A DNA stretch of 40,954 bases, from contig JAMOVQ010000098.1 in NCBI GenBank assembly GCA_027067575.1, positions 1 to 40,954 on the forward strand, written 5' to 3'. The notes under the pieces were generated by a model, which saw only the letters and a program-made list of their open reading frames with translations, was not told the DNA's origin and did not search any database. This stretch comes from Thermoanaerobaculia bacterium. GTDB taxonomy: Bacteria; Acidobacteriota; Thermoanaerobaculia; Thermoanaerobaculales; Sulfomarinibacteraceae. Positions 26,431 through 36,129 of the stretch are shown here, piece by piece (position 1 is the first letter of the stretch; each line of letters starts with the position of its first letter). Made by a program: the position numbers and the translations under genes.

Positions 26431-27315
26431 TCAGTCGTCGAGGCGCGGAGGATCGGGCCAGGAGGCCCACTTCCCGAACGCGGTCTCGAGGTCCGGGTCC
26501 AGCGGCTCCCTGAGTTTCCCCCGGGCCAGCTGCTCGTCCAGCTTCGTGACCTCGACCTCGATCGGCACATCCCCTGGGGCAAATCCGGCGAGTCGGGAGA
26601 GAACCCACCACACGTACCGTGCCCCGGCCATCTGCTTGCTTCCCTCATGGCCGAGCCACGATGCGGACCATTCGAGGAACGCCGCCAGCTCCGGCTGACG
26701 GTCCTCGATGTCCCGCCGAACCCTCGCGGCGAACGACTCGAGTTCTTCCCCCTTCTTCTCCGGAATGGAATCGAAACGGAGCATGTCGGTGTCGATCCGC
26801 ACATCCGGCCGTACGAACTCGTCCAGAGCCAGCCGCTTCATCCACTCGACGGTGGACTCGTTCTCTCCAATCCTTGCGGACTTGGGCAACTCTTCCCGGA
26901 TACGGATCCAGGAACGGTCGGCGATGTCCACGAGAATATCTTCGAGCGGGAACTTCGCCTCCGGGTCCATCCGGTGGAAATAGGCGAGACGCGGCTTCGA
27001 CCCCTCCGTGCATAGCAAACGATTCACGTACGTGCCGGCCCCCTCGGGCAGCGCCGTCCGGGCGACACACGTCAGCTCGACGGAGGGTTCCGCCCCCTCC
27101 TCCCCTTCCACGGCCGCCACGTTCCGGAGCTCCACCCGGTACGACCGCTCCATGATCAGAGGCTGGGCCGGTGTGCCCGGCGCGGGGTTTCCGGCCCCAC
27201 TCCAGCCGGCGCCCAGGACCGCGATTGCGAAGGCCCCCACCCCGATCACCCGCGGCACCACGCCGATTACTGGACCACGGCGCCCTTCCTGCTCTCCCTC
27301 TCGATGGTTCATCAA
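26431..27315 (-). CDS. Hypothetical secreted protein
   Basis: 294-aa ORF with N-terminal hydrophobic segment 'VIGVGAFAIAVLGAGWSGAG'; no family recognised. Confidence 0.65.
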   Translation of the reverse strand: MMNHREGEQEGRRGPVIGVVPRVIGVGAFAIAVLGAGWSGAGNPAPGTPAQPLIMERSYRVELRNVAAVEGEEGAEPSVELTCVARTALPEGAGTYVNRLLCTEGSKPRLAYFHRMDPEAKFPLEDILVDIADRSWIRIREELPKSARIGENESTVEWMKRLALDEFVRPDVRIDTDMLRFDSIPEKKGEELESFAARVRRDIEDRQPELAAFLEWSASWLGHEGSKQMAGARYVWWVLSRLAGFAPGDVPIEVEVTKLDEQLARGKLREPLDPDLETAFGKWASWPDPPRLDD

Positions 27316-27591
27316 AGACCTCCCCGCGCGATTCTACGCCCTCCGACGATACCTCCAGAAACATCCCCCTAGCCCTGCACCGGCCGACAGCTTCGGCGCT
27401 CCACGAACCGCTCGAATTCGGCTCCCCTCCCCGTCAACCCCGGCAGGTCATGGGCCGCCCTCCGCTTCGAGTTCCCCCGAAGGCGTGACAGAGTGTCATC
27501 CGTTCGTTCTGGAGACTCGATCCCTTTGTAACCGATCGAGAACCCGAGACTGGGACTCGCCCCTCCGGCGATACCCGATCCGGAGCTCCCT

Positions 27592-28818
27592 CTACCGGAC
27601 CGTCGTGGGCTCCTCCGGCTGAGCACCCTCCTCTTCCGTCATCGGCTGATCTATCGGAGGCCGCAGTGCCTCCTCGAGGGTGTCTCCGTCGATGACGGCG
27701 GGCTTCCCATCGAAGGTCCAGATCACGATCAGGTCTCGGGTTGCTCCGAGTTTCCGGGGATGCATGCCGGCGGGAAGCGAAAACGGCACGAGATCGCCGC
27801 TGGACGTGTCCACCACCGACAGCGTCACACGTCCCCCGGGATCCGAGGCGTTTTCCAGCAGCAGGAGGTGGTCCTCCCACCAGCACGCATCGAGCACAGC
27901 GGGCCGGACGGCCACGCTGCCCGTCTTCTCGTCGGCCACGGCCCCGGCGCTCTCCGCCACGGCGGCGGCATCCTCAGCGCTTTCAGTGTGGACGCTCCGT
28001 TCGGTGGAGGGTTCCCGGAGAATCCCCTTGAACGTTCCGGACCGGCCGTACTTCTTGATCTCGAGGGTCAACGGGTCCACCGTGTACACGGCACCTCGTC
28101 CCGCAACGACGAACGGAGCCTTCGCGTACTGCCACGCGATGGCGTGGAACGGCCCTCCGCCGGACATCCCTTCCGGGAAATCCTCGAGGGTGTCGAACTC
28201 ATCGGACGAGACCAGACGGATGAGCATCGGGAGCGGCTCGTCCCCGGCCTCGAGTTCAGCGATGGAAGGTGGCGCATCACCGGCGAGCCGGTTGCCTCGC
28301 GCAACCGGGAGCACGGGAACGGTGGAGACCCACACGTCTCCCGAGACGTCGGCCACACTCTTTCCGGTAAACGGAAGGTCCAGGGAGTCCCCGACCTCGT
28401 CGTCCTCCACGATCCAGACGGCCCGCCTCCCAAGAAGAACGAGCTCTCCCGAGTCCGCCGCACAGGCGACCGGAGTGTCGGTCTGTCCATCGGCGGTGAG
28501 CCGGACGACGAACTGGTCGAGATCGTCCCCGCGGGAGTCCAGCACCGCGATCCTCCCGGTGGCCGGGAACACGGCCCAGAGCGACTTCCGCGAACCGCAC
28601 GGCAGGACACCGGCCAGATCACCCAGTGGCGACCAGGCATCCAGGAGCTTCTGGAACCCCTCGGGAAGCTCCTCACCCATCCGGACCGTGATCTCCCGGA
28701 CGGGCGGGGCATCCTCGCTTGCGACGACCAAAGCCGGCGCACCCGCCGCTACCAGCAGGGCGCCCATGACGGTCAGGCTGGCGACAATCCGCTGTGTCGG
28801 ACAGTTCTTACATGCCAT
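27592..28818 (-). CDS. Secreted protein, putative beta-propeller (6-bladed/TolB-like)
   Basis: MACKNCPTQRIVASLTVMGALLVAAGAPALVVA signal; repeated blade-like strands ('SLWAVFPATGRIAVLDSRGDDL', 'GAVYTVDPLTLEIKKYG', 'LIVIWTFDGKPAVIDGDTL'); GGAGG upstream of ATG 28818. Confidence 0.7.
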   Translation of the reverse strand: MACKNCPTQRIVASLTVMGALLVAAGAPALVVASEDAPPVREITVRMGEELPEGFQKLLDAWSPLGDLAGVLPCGSRKSLWAVFPATGRIAVLDSRGDDLDQFVVRLTADGQTDTPVACAADSGELVLLGRRAVWIVEDDEVGDSLDLPFTGKSVADVSGDVWVSTVPVLPVARGNRLAGDAPPSIAELEAGDEPLPMLIRLVSSDEFDTLEDFPEGMSGGGPFHAIAWQYAKAPFVVAGRGAVYTVDPLTLEIKKYGRSGTFKGILREPSTERSVHTESAEDAAAVAESAGAVADEKTGSVAVRPAVLDACWWEDHLLLLENASDPGGRVTLSVVDTSSGDLVPFSLPAGMHPRKLGATRDLIVIWTFDGKPAVIDGDTLEEALRPPIDQPMTEEEGAQPEEPTTVR

Positions 28819-28907
28819 GGTAGGTTCCTCCGACGAATTATGCCAAAGATACACGGGTCCGTAGAGGACCCGTGCCATTTTCTGACTGAGATTCATCGAA
28901 TCCAGCG

Positions 28908-29132
28908 TCAGCAAGGACATTTGCAATTGTGGACGATGTGCATCTCTCCGTCAGCATCCTGAATCACGAATATGATGCACTCAAACGAAAACGTAGCGCC
29001 CCAGCAGGTACATGTCTGGATGATGGTTTGCGTCGAGACGATCGTGCCACCTTCGGCATGGACGTACGGAACCGCCACCAACAGAATTCCAATAAGTGCA
29101 ACCGTTGCAGCAACATACTTCCAACCTTTCAC
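28908..29132 (-). CDS. Small secreted six-Cys peptide
   Basis: VKGWKYVAATVALIGILLVAVPYVHAEGGTIVSTQTIIQTCTCWGATFSFECIIFVIQDADGEMHIVHNCKCPC; AGGAGG 8 nt before GTG 29132. Confidence 0.72.
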   Translation of the reverse strand: MKGWKYVAATVALIGILLVAVPYVHAEGGTIVSTQTIIQTCTCWGATFSFECIIFVIQDADGEMHIVHNCKCPC

Positions 29133-29303
29133 TGATCTTTCCTCCTTCTTCCAAAGTTGTTCGTCGCGCGACAACTTCTTCCTACCAGATGGGGGGGGCA
29201 AGACCTCTTCACGAACTTTTACATTACTGTGACAAATAATGCAGGCATCCGATCTTCCTCCGCACCGGTGGGATCCCCGGATGTGAGACGGAGTATCACA
29301 ATA

Positions 29304-29320
29304 AAAGGGAGTGTCCCTTT
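29304..29320. repeat. Short interspersed repeat copy c (AAAGGGAGTGTCCCTTT)
   Basis: 17-bp identity with copy a. Confidence 0.75.
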
Positions 29321-29339
29321 CTCTGGAAGGATACCGAAA

Positions 29340-29361
29340 GCCCCCGGCCGGGGCCGGGGGC
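29340..29361 (-). terminator. Hairpin downstream of the thiolase gene
   Basis: GCCCCCGGCC-GG-GGCCGGGGGC between copy c and the stop at 29386. Confidence 0.5.
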
Positions 29362-29385
29362 GTGGTCGGTCGGTGAGTGGCTGGA

Positions 29386-30555
29386 TCAGGCCATCTCGAG
29401 GTGGTAGGCGAACCCCATGCCGCCGCCGATGCACATGGTGACGATCCCGTGCTTGCCGCCGCGGCGCTTGAGCTCGCCGAGGATCTTGACGGTCAGGATC
29501 GCGCCGGTGGCGCCCAGGGGGTGGCCGGTGGCGATGGCGCCACCGTTGACGTTGGTCTTCTCGGGATCGAGCCCGAGCTTCTTGACGCAGTAGACCGACT
29601 GGCTGGCAAACGCCTCGTTGATCTCCACGAGGTCGATCTCGTCGAGCGTCAGGCCGGCTTTCTCGAGCAGCGCGGGAACGGCGTACGCCGGGCCGACGCC
29701 CATCTCGTCGGGATCGACGCCCACGGCCACCCACTCCCGGACGAAGGCGATGGGCTCGAGACCCAGCTCCTTCGCCTTCTCGAGCGACATGACCACCACC
29801 GCGGCGAACCCGTCGTTGGTCTGGGAGGAGTTGCCGGCGGTGACGGTGCCCCGCGGGTCGAACACCGGCCGCAGCTTCGCAAGCTTCTCAATGGTGGTGT
29901 CCTTGCGGGGGCCCTCGTCGGTGTCGAAGACGAACTCGGTCCACCTGCCGTTCTCGTGCTTGCGGACCTCGAGCGGCACGATCTCGTCCTTGAACTTCCC
30001 GGACTCGATGGCGGCCACGGCCTTCATGTGGGAGTGGTACGCGAACTCGTCCTGCTCCTCGCGGGTGATGTTGTACCGGCGGGCGACGACCTCGGCCGTG
30101 GTGCCCATGGCCGCGTACGCGTTGGGCATGAAGTCCATCAGGGCCGGGTCGGCGATCAACTTGTTGCCGCCCATGGCCACGAGCGACATGGACTCCACGC
30201 CCCCGGCGATGACGATGTCCTTCTGCCCCGCCTTGATCGAGTCGGCCGCCAGAGCGATGGCCTGGGAGCCGGAGGAGCAGAACCGGTTGATGGTGATGGC
30301 TGGCACGCTGGTGGGAAACTCCGCGAGCAGCGTGATGAGCCGGGCGACGTTCATCCCCTGCTCGGCCTCGGGGAAGGCACAGCCGAGGATGACGTCCTCG
30401 ACCATGGCCGGCTCCAGGCCCGGGGTACGTTTGATCAGCTCCTTGAGCACGGGGGCGGAGAACTCCTCGGGGCGAGTGTCCCGGAGGCTTCCCCGCTTGG
30501 CCTTGCCCACGGCGGTGCGGGCGACGGAAACGATGACGGCTTCTCGCATCGTCAC
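29386..30555 (-). CDS. Acetyl-CoA C-acyltransferase (thiolase)
   Basis: '[36 protein letters not shown]', '[18 protein letters not shown]', '[12 protein letters not shown]'. Confidence 0.95.
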   Translation of the reverse strand: MTMREAVIVSVARTAVGKAKRGSLRDTRPEEFSAPVLKELIKRTPGLEPAMVEDVILGCAFPEAEQGMNVARLITLLAEFPTSVPAITINRFCSSGSQAIALAADSIKAGQKDIVIAGGVESMSLVAMGGNKLIADPALMDFMPNAYAAMGTTAEVVARRYNITREEQDEFAYHSHMKAVAAIESGKFKDEIVPLEVRKHENGRWTEFVFDTDEGPRKDTTIEKLAKLRPVFDPRGTVTAGNSSQTNDGFAAVVVMSLEKAKELGLEPIAFVREWVAVGVDPDEMGVGPAYAVPALLEKAGLTLDEIDLVEINEAFASQSVYCVKKLGLDPEKTNVNGGAIATGHPLGATGAILTVKILGELKRRGGKHGIVTMCIGGGMGFAYHLEMA

Positions 30556-30561
30556 GACCTC

Positions 30562-32988
30562 CTAGTTCCTCAGCGGCTTGTTGTTGGCGAGCATGTACTT
30601 GATCCGGTCCTGGGTCTTGGGCTCTCCGCAGAGGGAGAGGAACGCCTCGCGCTCCAGGTCCAGGATCTGCTGCTCGGTGACCGGCTCGTGGATCGTGGTG
30701 TCGCCGCCGCACAGGATGTTGGCCAGGTGCGTGCCCACCACGGTGTCGTAGGAGCTCACCCAGTGGGTCAGCTTCATGTTGTGGAGCATCATCTTGATGG
30801 TGGCGACGCCCTCCTTGCCGGGGAGGTGGAAGGTGCGCGGACGCGGCGGGCGGTACCCCTCCTCGGCCATGCCGATGGCCATCTGCTTGGCCACGTGGAG
30901 CTGCTCGTCGCGGTTGACCACGACCTTGTCCCACGGCCGGAGGATCCCGAGGTCACGGGCCTCCTCGCCCGAGGTGGCCACCTTGGCCATGCCGATGTTC
31001 TCGAACACCTTCTGGATGAACGGCAGGTTCGAGAGCACGGGTTTCGTGGCGGCCTGGTAGTCCAGCATCCGCTCGAGCATGAACAGGCAACCGCCGCCCG
31101 CGGGGATCAGCCCCACGCCGACCTCCACGAGGCCGATGTAGGTCTCCGCCGCGGCGCAGACCCGGTCGCCGCCCATGGTGATCTCGCACCCGCCGCCGAA
31201 GGCGAACCCGAACGGCGCGGTGACCACGGGGATCGGGGCCTTCCTGAGCCCGGTGGTGACACCCTGGAACCGGCGGACCATCTCGTCGATCATGTTCCAC
31301 TGCTGGGTCTGGATCGCCTCCAGGATCATCAGCAGGTTGGCACCGGCGGAGAAGTTCTCGCCCTGGTGGTGGATCACCAGCCCGCGAAACTGCTCGGGCC
31401 CGATCTCGAGCGCCTTCTCCATGACGTCCTGGATCTTGTCGTCGATGGGGTTGAGCTTGGGCTGGAGGTCCGAGTGGAACTCGACGCAGGCGATGCCGTC
31501 GCCGATGTCCACCAGCGAGGCCCCGGCGTTCTCGTAGACCACCGCGCCCTCGCGCTTCTTGATCTCGGACAGCACGAGGAAGCTCGCAGGGCGCGGCTCG
31601 GGGACGTACGATTTCGTGTTCGGATCCCAGTACTTCCGGCCGTCGGCCCCCTCGAGGTAGAAACGCTCGTTGCCCGCATCGAGCATCTCGAGCACCCACT
31701 TCGCGGGCTCGACGCCCTCGGCCTGCATCCGCTCCACCACGGCGCGAACGCCCAGTGCGTCCCACATCTCGAACGGACCGAGCTCCCAGTTGAACCCCCA
31801 CTTGAGGGCGTTGTCGATGTCCACGATGGTGTCGGCGATCTCACCGAACCGCCGGGAAGTGTACGCCAGGGTGTCGCGGGTGATCCGCCAGGCGAACGCC
31901 CCGGCACGGTCGTCGGCGAACACCACGACCTTGACGCGCTCGCGGACGTCGTGGATGTTCCGGGCCTTGCCGAGCGATGGGTACTTGTACCGTTCCTTGG
32001 GCCGGTACTCGCCGGTCTTCCAGTCGATGACCAGCGTGACCTTCTTGCCGTCAGGTTGCTTCTCACGCTTGTAGAAGCCCGCCTTCGCCTTACGGCCCAG
32101 CGCCCCGGCCTCGATCATCCGCTGGACGAAGTCGGGCACCGTGAACAGGTCGTGCTCCTCGTCGTCCGGGCACCCCTCGTCGAGGGTCCGCACCACGTGG
32201 GCCAGCACGTCGAGGCCGACGAGGTCCACCGTGCCGAACGCCGCACTCTTGGGCCGGCCCAGCGCGGGGCCGGTGATGGCGTCCACCTCGTCCACCTGGT
32301 AGTCCATCTCCACCATGGCGCGCATGGTGGCCATGATCCCGTAGACGCCGATCCGGTTCCCGATGAAGTTCGGTGTGTCCTTGCCGTAGACGATCCCCTT
32401 GCCCAGACGGAACCGGCCGAAGTCCGCCATGAACTCCAGCACCTCGGGGAGCGTGTCCTTGCAGGGCACCAGCTCCAGGAGCTTCATGTACCGGACGGGG
32501 TTGAAGAAGTGGGTCACCAGGAAGTGCTTCCTGAAATCGTCCGAGCGGCCCTCGGCCATGGCGTTGATCGAGAGGCCCGAGGTGTTGGACGAGACGATGG
32601 CGCCCGGCTTGCGGACGGCCTCCACCCGCTCGAACACCTGCTGCTTGATGTCGAGCCGCTCCACCACGACCTCGACGATCCAGTCGCACTCGGACAACCT
32701 GTCCCAGTCATCCTCGAAGTTCCCGATCTCGATCAGGTCGAGGAACCGCTTGGAGTACAGCGCCGCCGGCTTCGCCTTCTTGATCCCCTCGAGACCCTTG
32801 AGCGCGAACTTGTTCCGGAACCGGGGGTCATCCGGCGTCAGCCCGGCCTTTTCGTCCTCCTCCGTGAACTTCGGCGGGACGATGTCGAGCATCAGCACCG
32901 GAATCCCGACGTTGGCGAGGTGGGCAGCGATCCCCGACCCCATCACGCCGGCCCCCAGCACGGCCACCTTCCGAATCTCTCGTTTCAT
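30562..32988 (-). CDS. 3-hydroxyacyl-CoA dehydrogenase / enoyl-CoA hydratase
   Basis: 'VAVLGAGVMGSGIAAHLANVGIPVLMLDI', 'SDCDWIVEVV'-type region, 'HFFNPVRYMKLLELV', and crotonase region 'GLVIHHQGENFSAGANLLMIL'. Confidence 0.93.
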   Translation of the reverse strand: MKREIRKVAVLGAGVMGSGIAAHLANVGIPVLMLDIVPPKFTEEDEKAGLTPDDPRFRNKFALKGLEGIKKAKPAALYSKRFLDLIEIGNFEDDWDRLSECDWIVEVVVERLDIKQQVFERVEAVRKPGAIVSSNTSGLSINAMAEGRSDDFRKHFLVTHFFNPVRYMKLLELVPCKDTLPEVLEFMADFGRFRLGKGIVYGKDTPNFIGNRIGVYGIMATMRAMVEMDYQVDEVDAITGPALGRPKSAAFGTVDLVGLDVLAHVVRTLDEGCPDDEEHDLFTVPDFVQRMIEAGALGRKAKAGFYKREKQPDGKKVTLVIDWKTGEYRPKERYKYPSLGKARNIHDVRERVKVVVFADDRAGAFAWRITRDTLAYTSRRFGEIADTIVDIDNALKWGFNWELGPFEMWDALGVRAVVERMQAEGVEPAKWVLEMLDAGNERFYLEGADGRKYWDPNTKSYVPEPRPASFLVLSEIKKREGAVVYENAGASLVDIGDGIACVEFHSDLQPKLNPIDDKIQDVMEKALEIGPEQFRGLVIHHQGENFSAGANLLMILEAIQTQQWNMIDEMVRRFQGVTTGLRKAPIPVVTAPFGFAFGGGCEITMGGDRVCAAAETYIGLVEVGVGLIPAGGGCLFMLERMLDYQAATKPVLSNLPFIQKVFENIGMAKVATSGEEARDLGILRPWDKVVVNRDEQLHVAKQMAIGMAEEGYRPPRPRTFHLPGKEGVATIKMMLHNMKLTHWVSSYDTVVGTHLANILCGGDTTIHEPVTEQQILDLEREAFLSLCGEPKTQDRIKYMLANNKPLRN

Positions 32989-33084
32989 CGATCGAACCTC
33001 CCCGTTTGGGCGTTTTCCGAACCGTGTTGCCGTGGAACCCTCGTCCGGTCGACCCGGCCCTGGAGGCCCCCCGGCGGAGAGCGG

Positions 33085-33102
33085 TGAATGAACACTCATT
33101 CA
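33085..33102. promoter_or_regulatory. FadR/TetR-type operator-like palindrome
   Basis: TGAATGA-ACAC-TCATTCA, perfect 7-bp arms, 97 bp upstream of the beta-oxidation operon start. Confidence 0.65.
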
Positions 33103-33174
33103 TTTTCTGCCATGCCGCGGCAAAAAGCAACCCCTCCCCCACCCTTCGCCCGCCCATGTCCCCTGGACACGGCA

Positions 33175-33200
33175 AGGGCCACGGATCGCTCCGTGGCCCT
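33175..33200 (-). terminator. Hairpin downstream of the PPIase gene
   Basis: AGGGCCACGGA-TCGC-TCCGTGGCCCT, 11-bp perfect stem. Confidence 0.6.
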
Positions 33201-33228
33201 GTTGTCCAGCGCACCACTGGCGCGGCGT

Positions 33229-34215
33229 CTACTTTCCGGAGGGCGCCGCCCCGCTCTGGCCGCCGACCTCCTCGATCTCCGCGCTCTTCCTGAGCTCCTC
33301 GAGCTTCGCGTTGACCGCCTTGCCGAGATCACGGTTCACGAGGTAGTTCTTGAGCCGGTCCTTGACCTCGTCGAACGGCTTCTTCCCGGCGGGCCGCTTC
33401 TCCTCGACCTTGATGACGTGGTAGCCGAACCGGGTCTCCACCACGTTGGAGATCTGACCGGGCTCGAGGGCGAACGCCGCGTCCGCGAACGGCTTGACCA
33501 TCTGCTCCCGGGTGAAGAACCCGAGGTCGCCCCCGTTCTTGGCGCTGGGCCCCTCGGACAGCTCCTCGGCGAGCTTCGCAAAGTCCTCACCCTTCAGGGC
33601 GCGCGCCCGAGCCTGCTCGGCCTTCTCGTGGGCCTTCTTCTTCGTCGCCTCGTCGGCGTCCTGGGGGACCTTGATCAGGATGTGGCGGGCGTGGACCTGC
33701 TCGGGGTGGGAGAACATTTTCGGGTTCTCATCGTAGAACTTCTTCGCTTCGGCGTCCGTCACGTGGACCGTCGGCTTGATCTTCGTCTCCACGTAGTCCT
33801 GGGCCAGGTCCATGGTCCGGAGCATGTCCGTGAACTGCTCCACCGTCATCCCGCCTGCGGCCAGGGTGGTCACGAACTTGTCCTTTCCCCCCGCCTGCTG
33901 CTCGATCTGGGCGATCGACTGCTGAACGCGCTCCTCGTTGGGCTTCAGCCCCGCCTTCTTCGCCGCCTGGGCGAGAAGGACACTGTCGATGACCCGTCCC
34001 GTGGCCATCTGGATCAGCTGCTGCTGGTCCGGCTTCTGCCCCATCTGCTGCATCTGCGCCGACAGGTTGCTCATCGCCATGGTGATCTCGGCGGCACGGA
34101 TCGGCTGCCCGTTGACCTTGAGGACCACGGGGTTCTTCTCCTGAGGGGCCTGGGCAAGGACCGTGGACGCACACACCAGGGCCGTCATCGCTGCCAGTGA
34201 AAGAATCCTCTTCAT
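33229..34215 (-). CDS. Parvulin-type peptidylprolyl isomerase (PpiC/SurA-like), exported
   Basis: Signal MKRILSLAAMTALVCASTVLAQA; 'HARHILIKVPQDADEATKKKAHEKAEQARARALKGEDFAKLAEELSEGPSAKNGGDLGFFTREQMVKPFADAAFALEPGQISNVVETRFGYHVIKVEEKRP'. Confidence 0.93.
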   Translation of the reverse strand: MKRILSLAAMTALVCASTVLAQAPQEKNPVVLKVNGQPIRAAEITMAMSNLSAQMQQMGQKPDQQQLIQMATGRVIDSVLLAQAAKKAGLKPNEERVQQSIAQIEQQAGGKDKFVTTLAAGGMTVEQFTDMLRTMDLAQDYVETKIKPTVHVTDAEAKKFYDENPKMFSHPEQVHARHILIKVPQDADEATKKKAHEKAEQARARALKGEDFAKLAEELSEGPSAKNGGDLGFFTREQMVKPFADAAFALEPGQISNVVETRFGYHVIKVEEKRPAGKKPFDEVKDRLKNYLVNRDLGKAVNAKLEELRKSAEIEEVGGQSGAAPSGK

Positions 34216-34420
34216 TCTCGCACGCTCCTTCGATCGATGTTCCGGGAGGCCGGGCCCTTGCCGGCCCGCACGGGTGGGTAAGGGGCAGTCTCCAGACCCG
34301 GGGAGCTTAGCACAACCGCAGCCGCCCCTCCGAGGTCCGCAGCACCGGGACCGCACCCGACCGATCCCCAACGGTCCCGACCACGGATCGGCCCGACGAA
34401 CGTGAGGGAGAGCCCGCCCG

Positions 34421-34501
34421 AAAAAGGGACACTGTTCTTCTGGAATGAAACGCACCACATGAAGAAGGGACACTGCTTTCTCCGGAACGAAACCCACCAG
34501 G
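34421..34501 (+). repeat. Tandem pair of diverged interspersed-repeat units (about 40 bp each)
   Basis: AAAAAGGGACACTGTTCTTCTGGAATGAAACGCACCACATG followed by AAGAAGGGACACTGCTTTCTCCGGAACGAAACCCACCAG. Confidence 0.65.
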
Positions 34502-34554
34502 CGATGCATAGCCGAAGCATGGGACGGTCGCCACCGGGCATCGGTGCCTCGAGG

Positions 34555-34574
34555 AAAGGGAGTGTCCCCTTTTC
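34555..34574 (-). repeat. Short interspersed repeat copy e (AAAGGGAGTGTCCCCTTTTC)
   Basis: Same core as copies a-c; opposite orientation to the 34421-34501 pair. Confidence 0.7.
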
Positions 34575-34628
34575 TTTCGGCGATGCCGGACTGCACTCCT
34601 TCCCTGGCCGTTCGAGTATCCTTGCCCC

Positions 34629-35369
34629 GTGGCGACGGATGGGGTGACGCTCAGCAGGCTTTCGGGTCGCTGGTGGATCTACCAGCTCGCCGACGGGCAC
34701 CGGTACGCCACGGACGACGTGCTCGTGGCGTGGGCCGGCACCCGCGCCCGCCCGGAGGCGGCGACGGTGCTCGACCTCGGCGCCGGCGTCGGCTCGGTCG
34801 GGCTGATGGCGCTTCTCATCCTTCCTGCGGAGAGCCGTCTCGTCTCGGTGGAGGTCCAGGCGGCCAGTGCCGCGCTGGCCCGCAGAACGCTACGCCACAA
34901 CGCCCTGGACAGGCGGTGGGAGATCCGCGAGGGCGACCTGCGCGATCCGGCCGTCCTCGGGCCGGGGGAGCGGTTCGACCTCGTGCTGGCCAACCCGCCG
35001 TTCCTCCCCGTCTCGGCCGGGTTCCTGCCCCACCACCCCCAGAAGGCCGCGGCGCGGTTCGAGCTCCACGGCGACGTTTTCGACTACTGCAGGACCGCCG
35101 CGGCCCACCTGGCACCGGACGGCCGGTTCTGCTTCTGCCACGCCGCGCGGGACCCCCGCCCCGAGCGAGCTGTGGAGGCGGCGGGCCTCGCCCTCATCCA
35201 GCGCCGTGACGTGGTGTTCCGGGAGGGCCGCGGCGCCCACCTCGCCCTCTACACCTGCGCCCGCGAGGGCCCACGCCGGGACGCACCGCCGCTGACGGTC
35301 CGGGACCGGACAGGACGCCGGACGCCGGAGTACCTCGAGGTCCTGCGGGCCATGAGGATCGTGGCGTGA
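34629..35369 (+). CDS. SAM-dependent methyltransferase, TrmN6/tRNA1(Val)-adenine-N6-like
   Basis: 'YATDDVLVAWAGTRARPEAATVLDLGAGVGSVGLMAL' and N6-MTase motif 'DLVLANPPFLPV'. Confidence 0.82.
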   Translation: MATDGVTLSRLSGRWWIYQLADGHRYATDDVLVAWAGTRARPEAATVLDLGAGVGSVGLMALLILPAESRLVSVEVQAASAALARRTLRHNALDRRWEIREGDLRDPAVLGPGERFDLVLANPPFLPVSAGFLPHHPQKAAARFELHGDVFDYCRTAAAHLAPDGRFCFCHAARDPRPERAVEAAGLALIQRRDVVFREGRGAHLALYTCAREGPRRDAPPLTVRDRTGRRTPEYLEVLRAMRIVA

Positions 35370-35974
35370 GCCTGGACTACCGGAAGGCGCTGGCCGGCGA
35401 GCGGTTCTGGGACCGGGAGGTCGAGGCCGTCTTCCGGGAGCGCGGCGAACCCGTCGTGGACTGCATCCTCCAGAACCGCGAGGAGGTGATCGCCCTGTGC
35501 GAGTTCATCGAGCGGGAGCGGATCCGCTCCTACCTCGAGATCGGAATCTGGACTGGGCGCCTGCTCTCGGCGCTCCACCGGATCTTCCGGTTCGACCTCG
35601 TGGCCGCCTGCGACCACCGGTGGGCCGAGACGCTGGGCCTCCCGATCCGGGTTCCTCCGGGCACTCGCACTTTCTGGAGCGACTCGGACTCCCCCGAGTA
35701 CCGCCGGTGGCGCGAGACACTGGGCCATGTAGACCTCGTGTTCATCGACGCCAATCATGCCCGCTTCGCCGTGGAGCGCGACTTCGAGATGAACCGGGCG
35801 TACCCCCACCGGTTTCTGGCATTCCACGACATCCGCGGCACCCGCCCCGGCACCGGCGGCGTCCGCCGTTTCTGGAACGCCCTCCGCAGGGGCCACAAAC
35901 TCGAGATCGTCCGTCCCCACCACGAGCTCGGCCTGGACCACACCACCATGGGGATCGGCATCTGGCGCGAATAG
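35366..35974 (+). CDS. Class I SAM-methyltransferase-like protein
   Basis: 'YLEIGIWTGRLLSALHRIFRFDLVAACD' and 'DLVFIDANHARFAVERDFEM...FLAFHDI'; GTGA overlap with the upstream gene. Confidence 0.65.
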   Translation: MSLDYRKALAGERFWDREVEAVFRERGEPVVDCILQNREEVIALCEFIERERIRSYLEIGIWTGRLLSALHRIFRFDLVAACDHRWAETLGLPIRVPPGTRTFWSDSDSPEYRRWRETLGHVDLVFIDANHARFAVERDFEMNRAYPHRFLAFHDIRGTRPGTGGVRRFWNALRRGHKLEIVRPHHELGLDHTTMGIGIWRE

Positions 35975-36129
35975 GCCCGGGCACCGGTACGCCGCCTCAC
36001 GTCCGGGGCCGGCGGGGATGCCATCCCTGACAGGGGGCCTGTCCCCTTCTCTACTCTCGCCAGCACCCGTTGGGCGCGGGCGTGGCACCATTGTGACGGG
36101 CCGGCCACGAGCCGGCCGGGAGGTCACGG

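Noticed and set aside
29377-33087. 1236-aa plus-strand ORF
   Set aside because: Entirely antisense to the thiolase and hydroxyacyl-CoA dehydrogenase genes, which have clear motifs; composition typical of a shadow ORF.
33088-34200. 370-aa plus-strand ORF
   Set aside because: Antisense to the parvulin PPIase; Leu/His/Arg-rich mirror of coding sequence.
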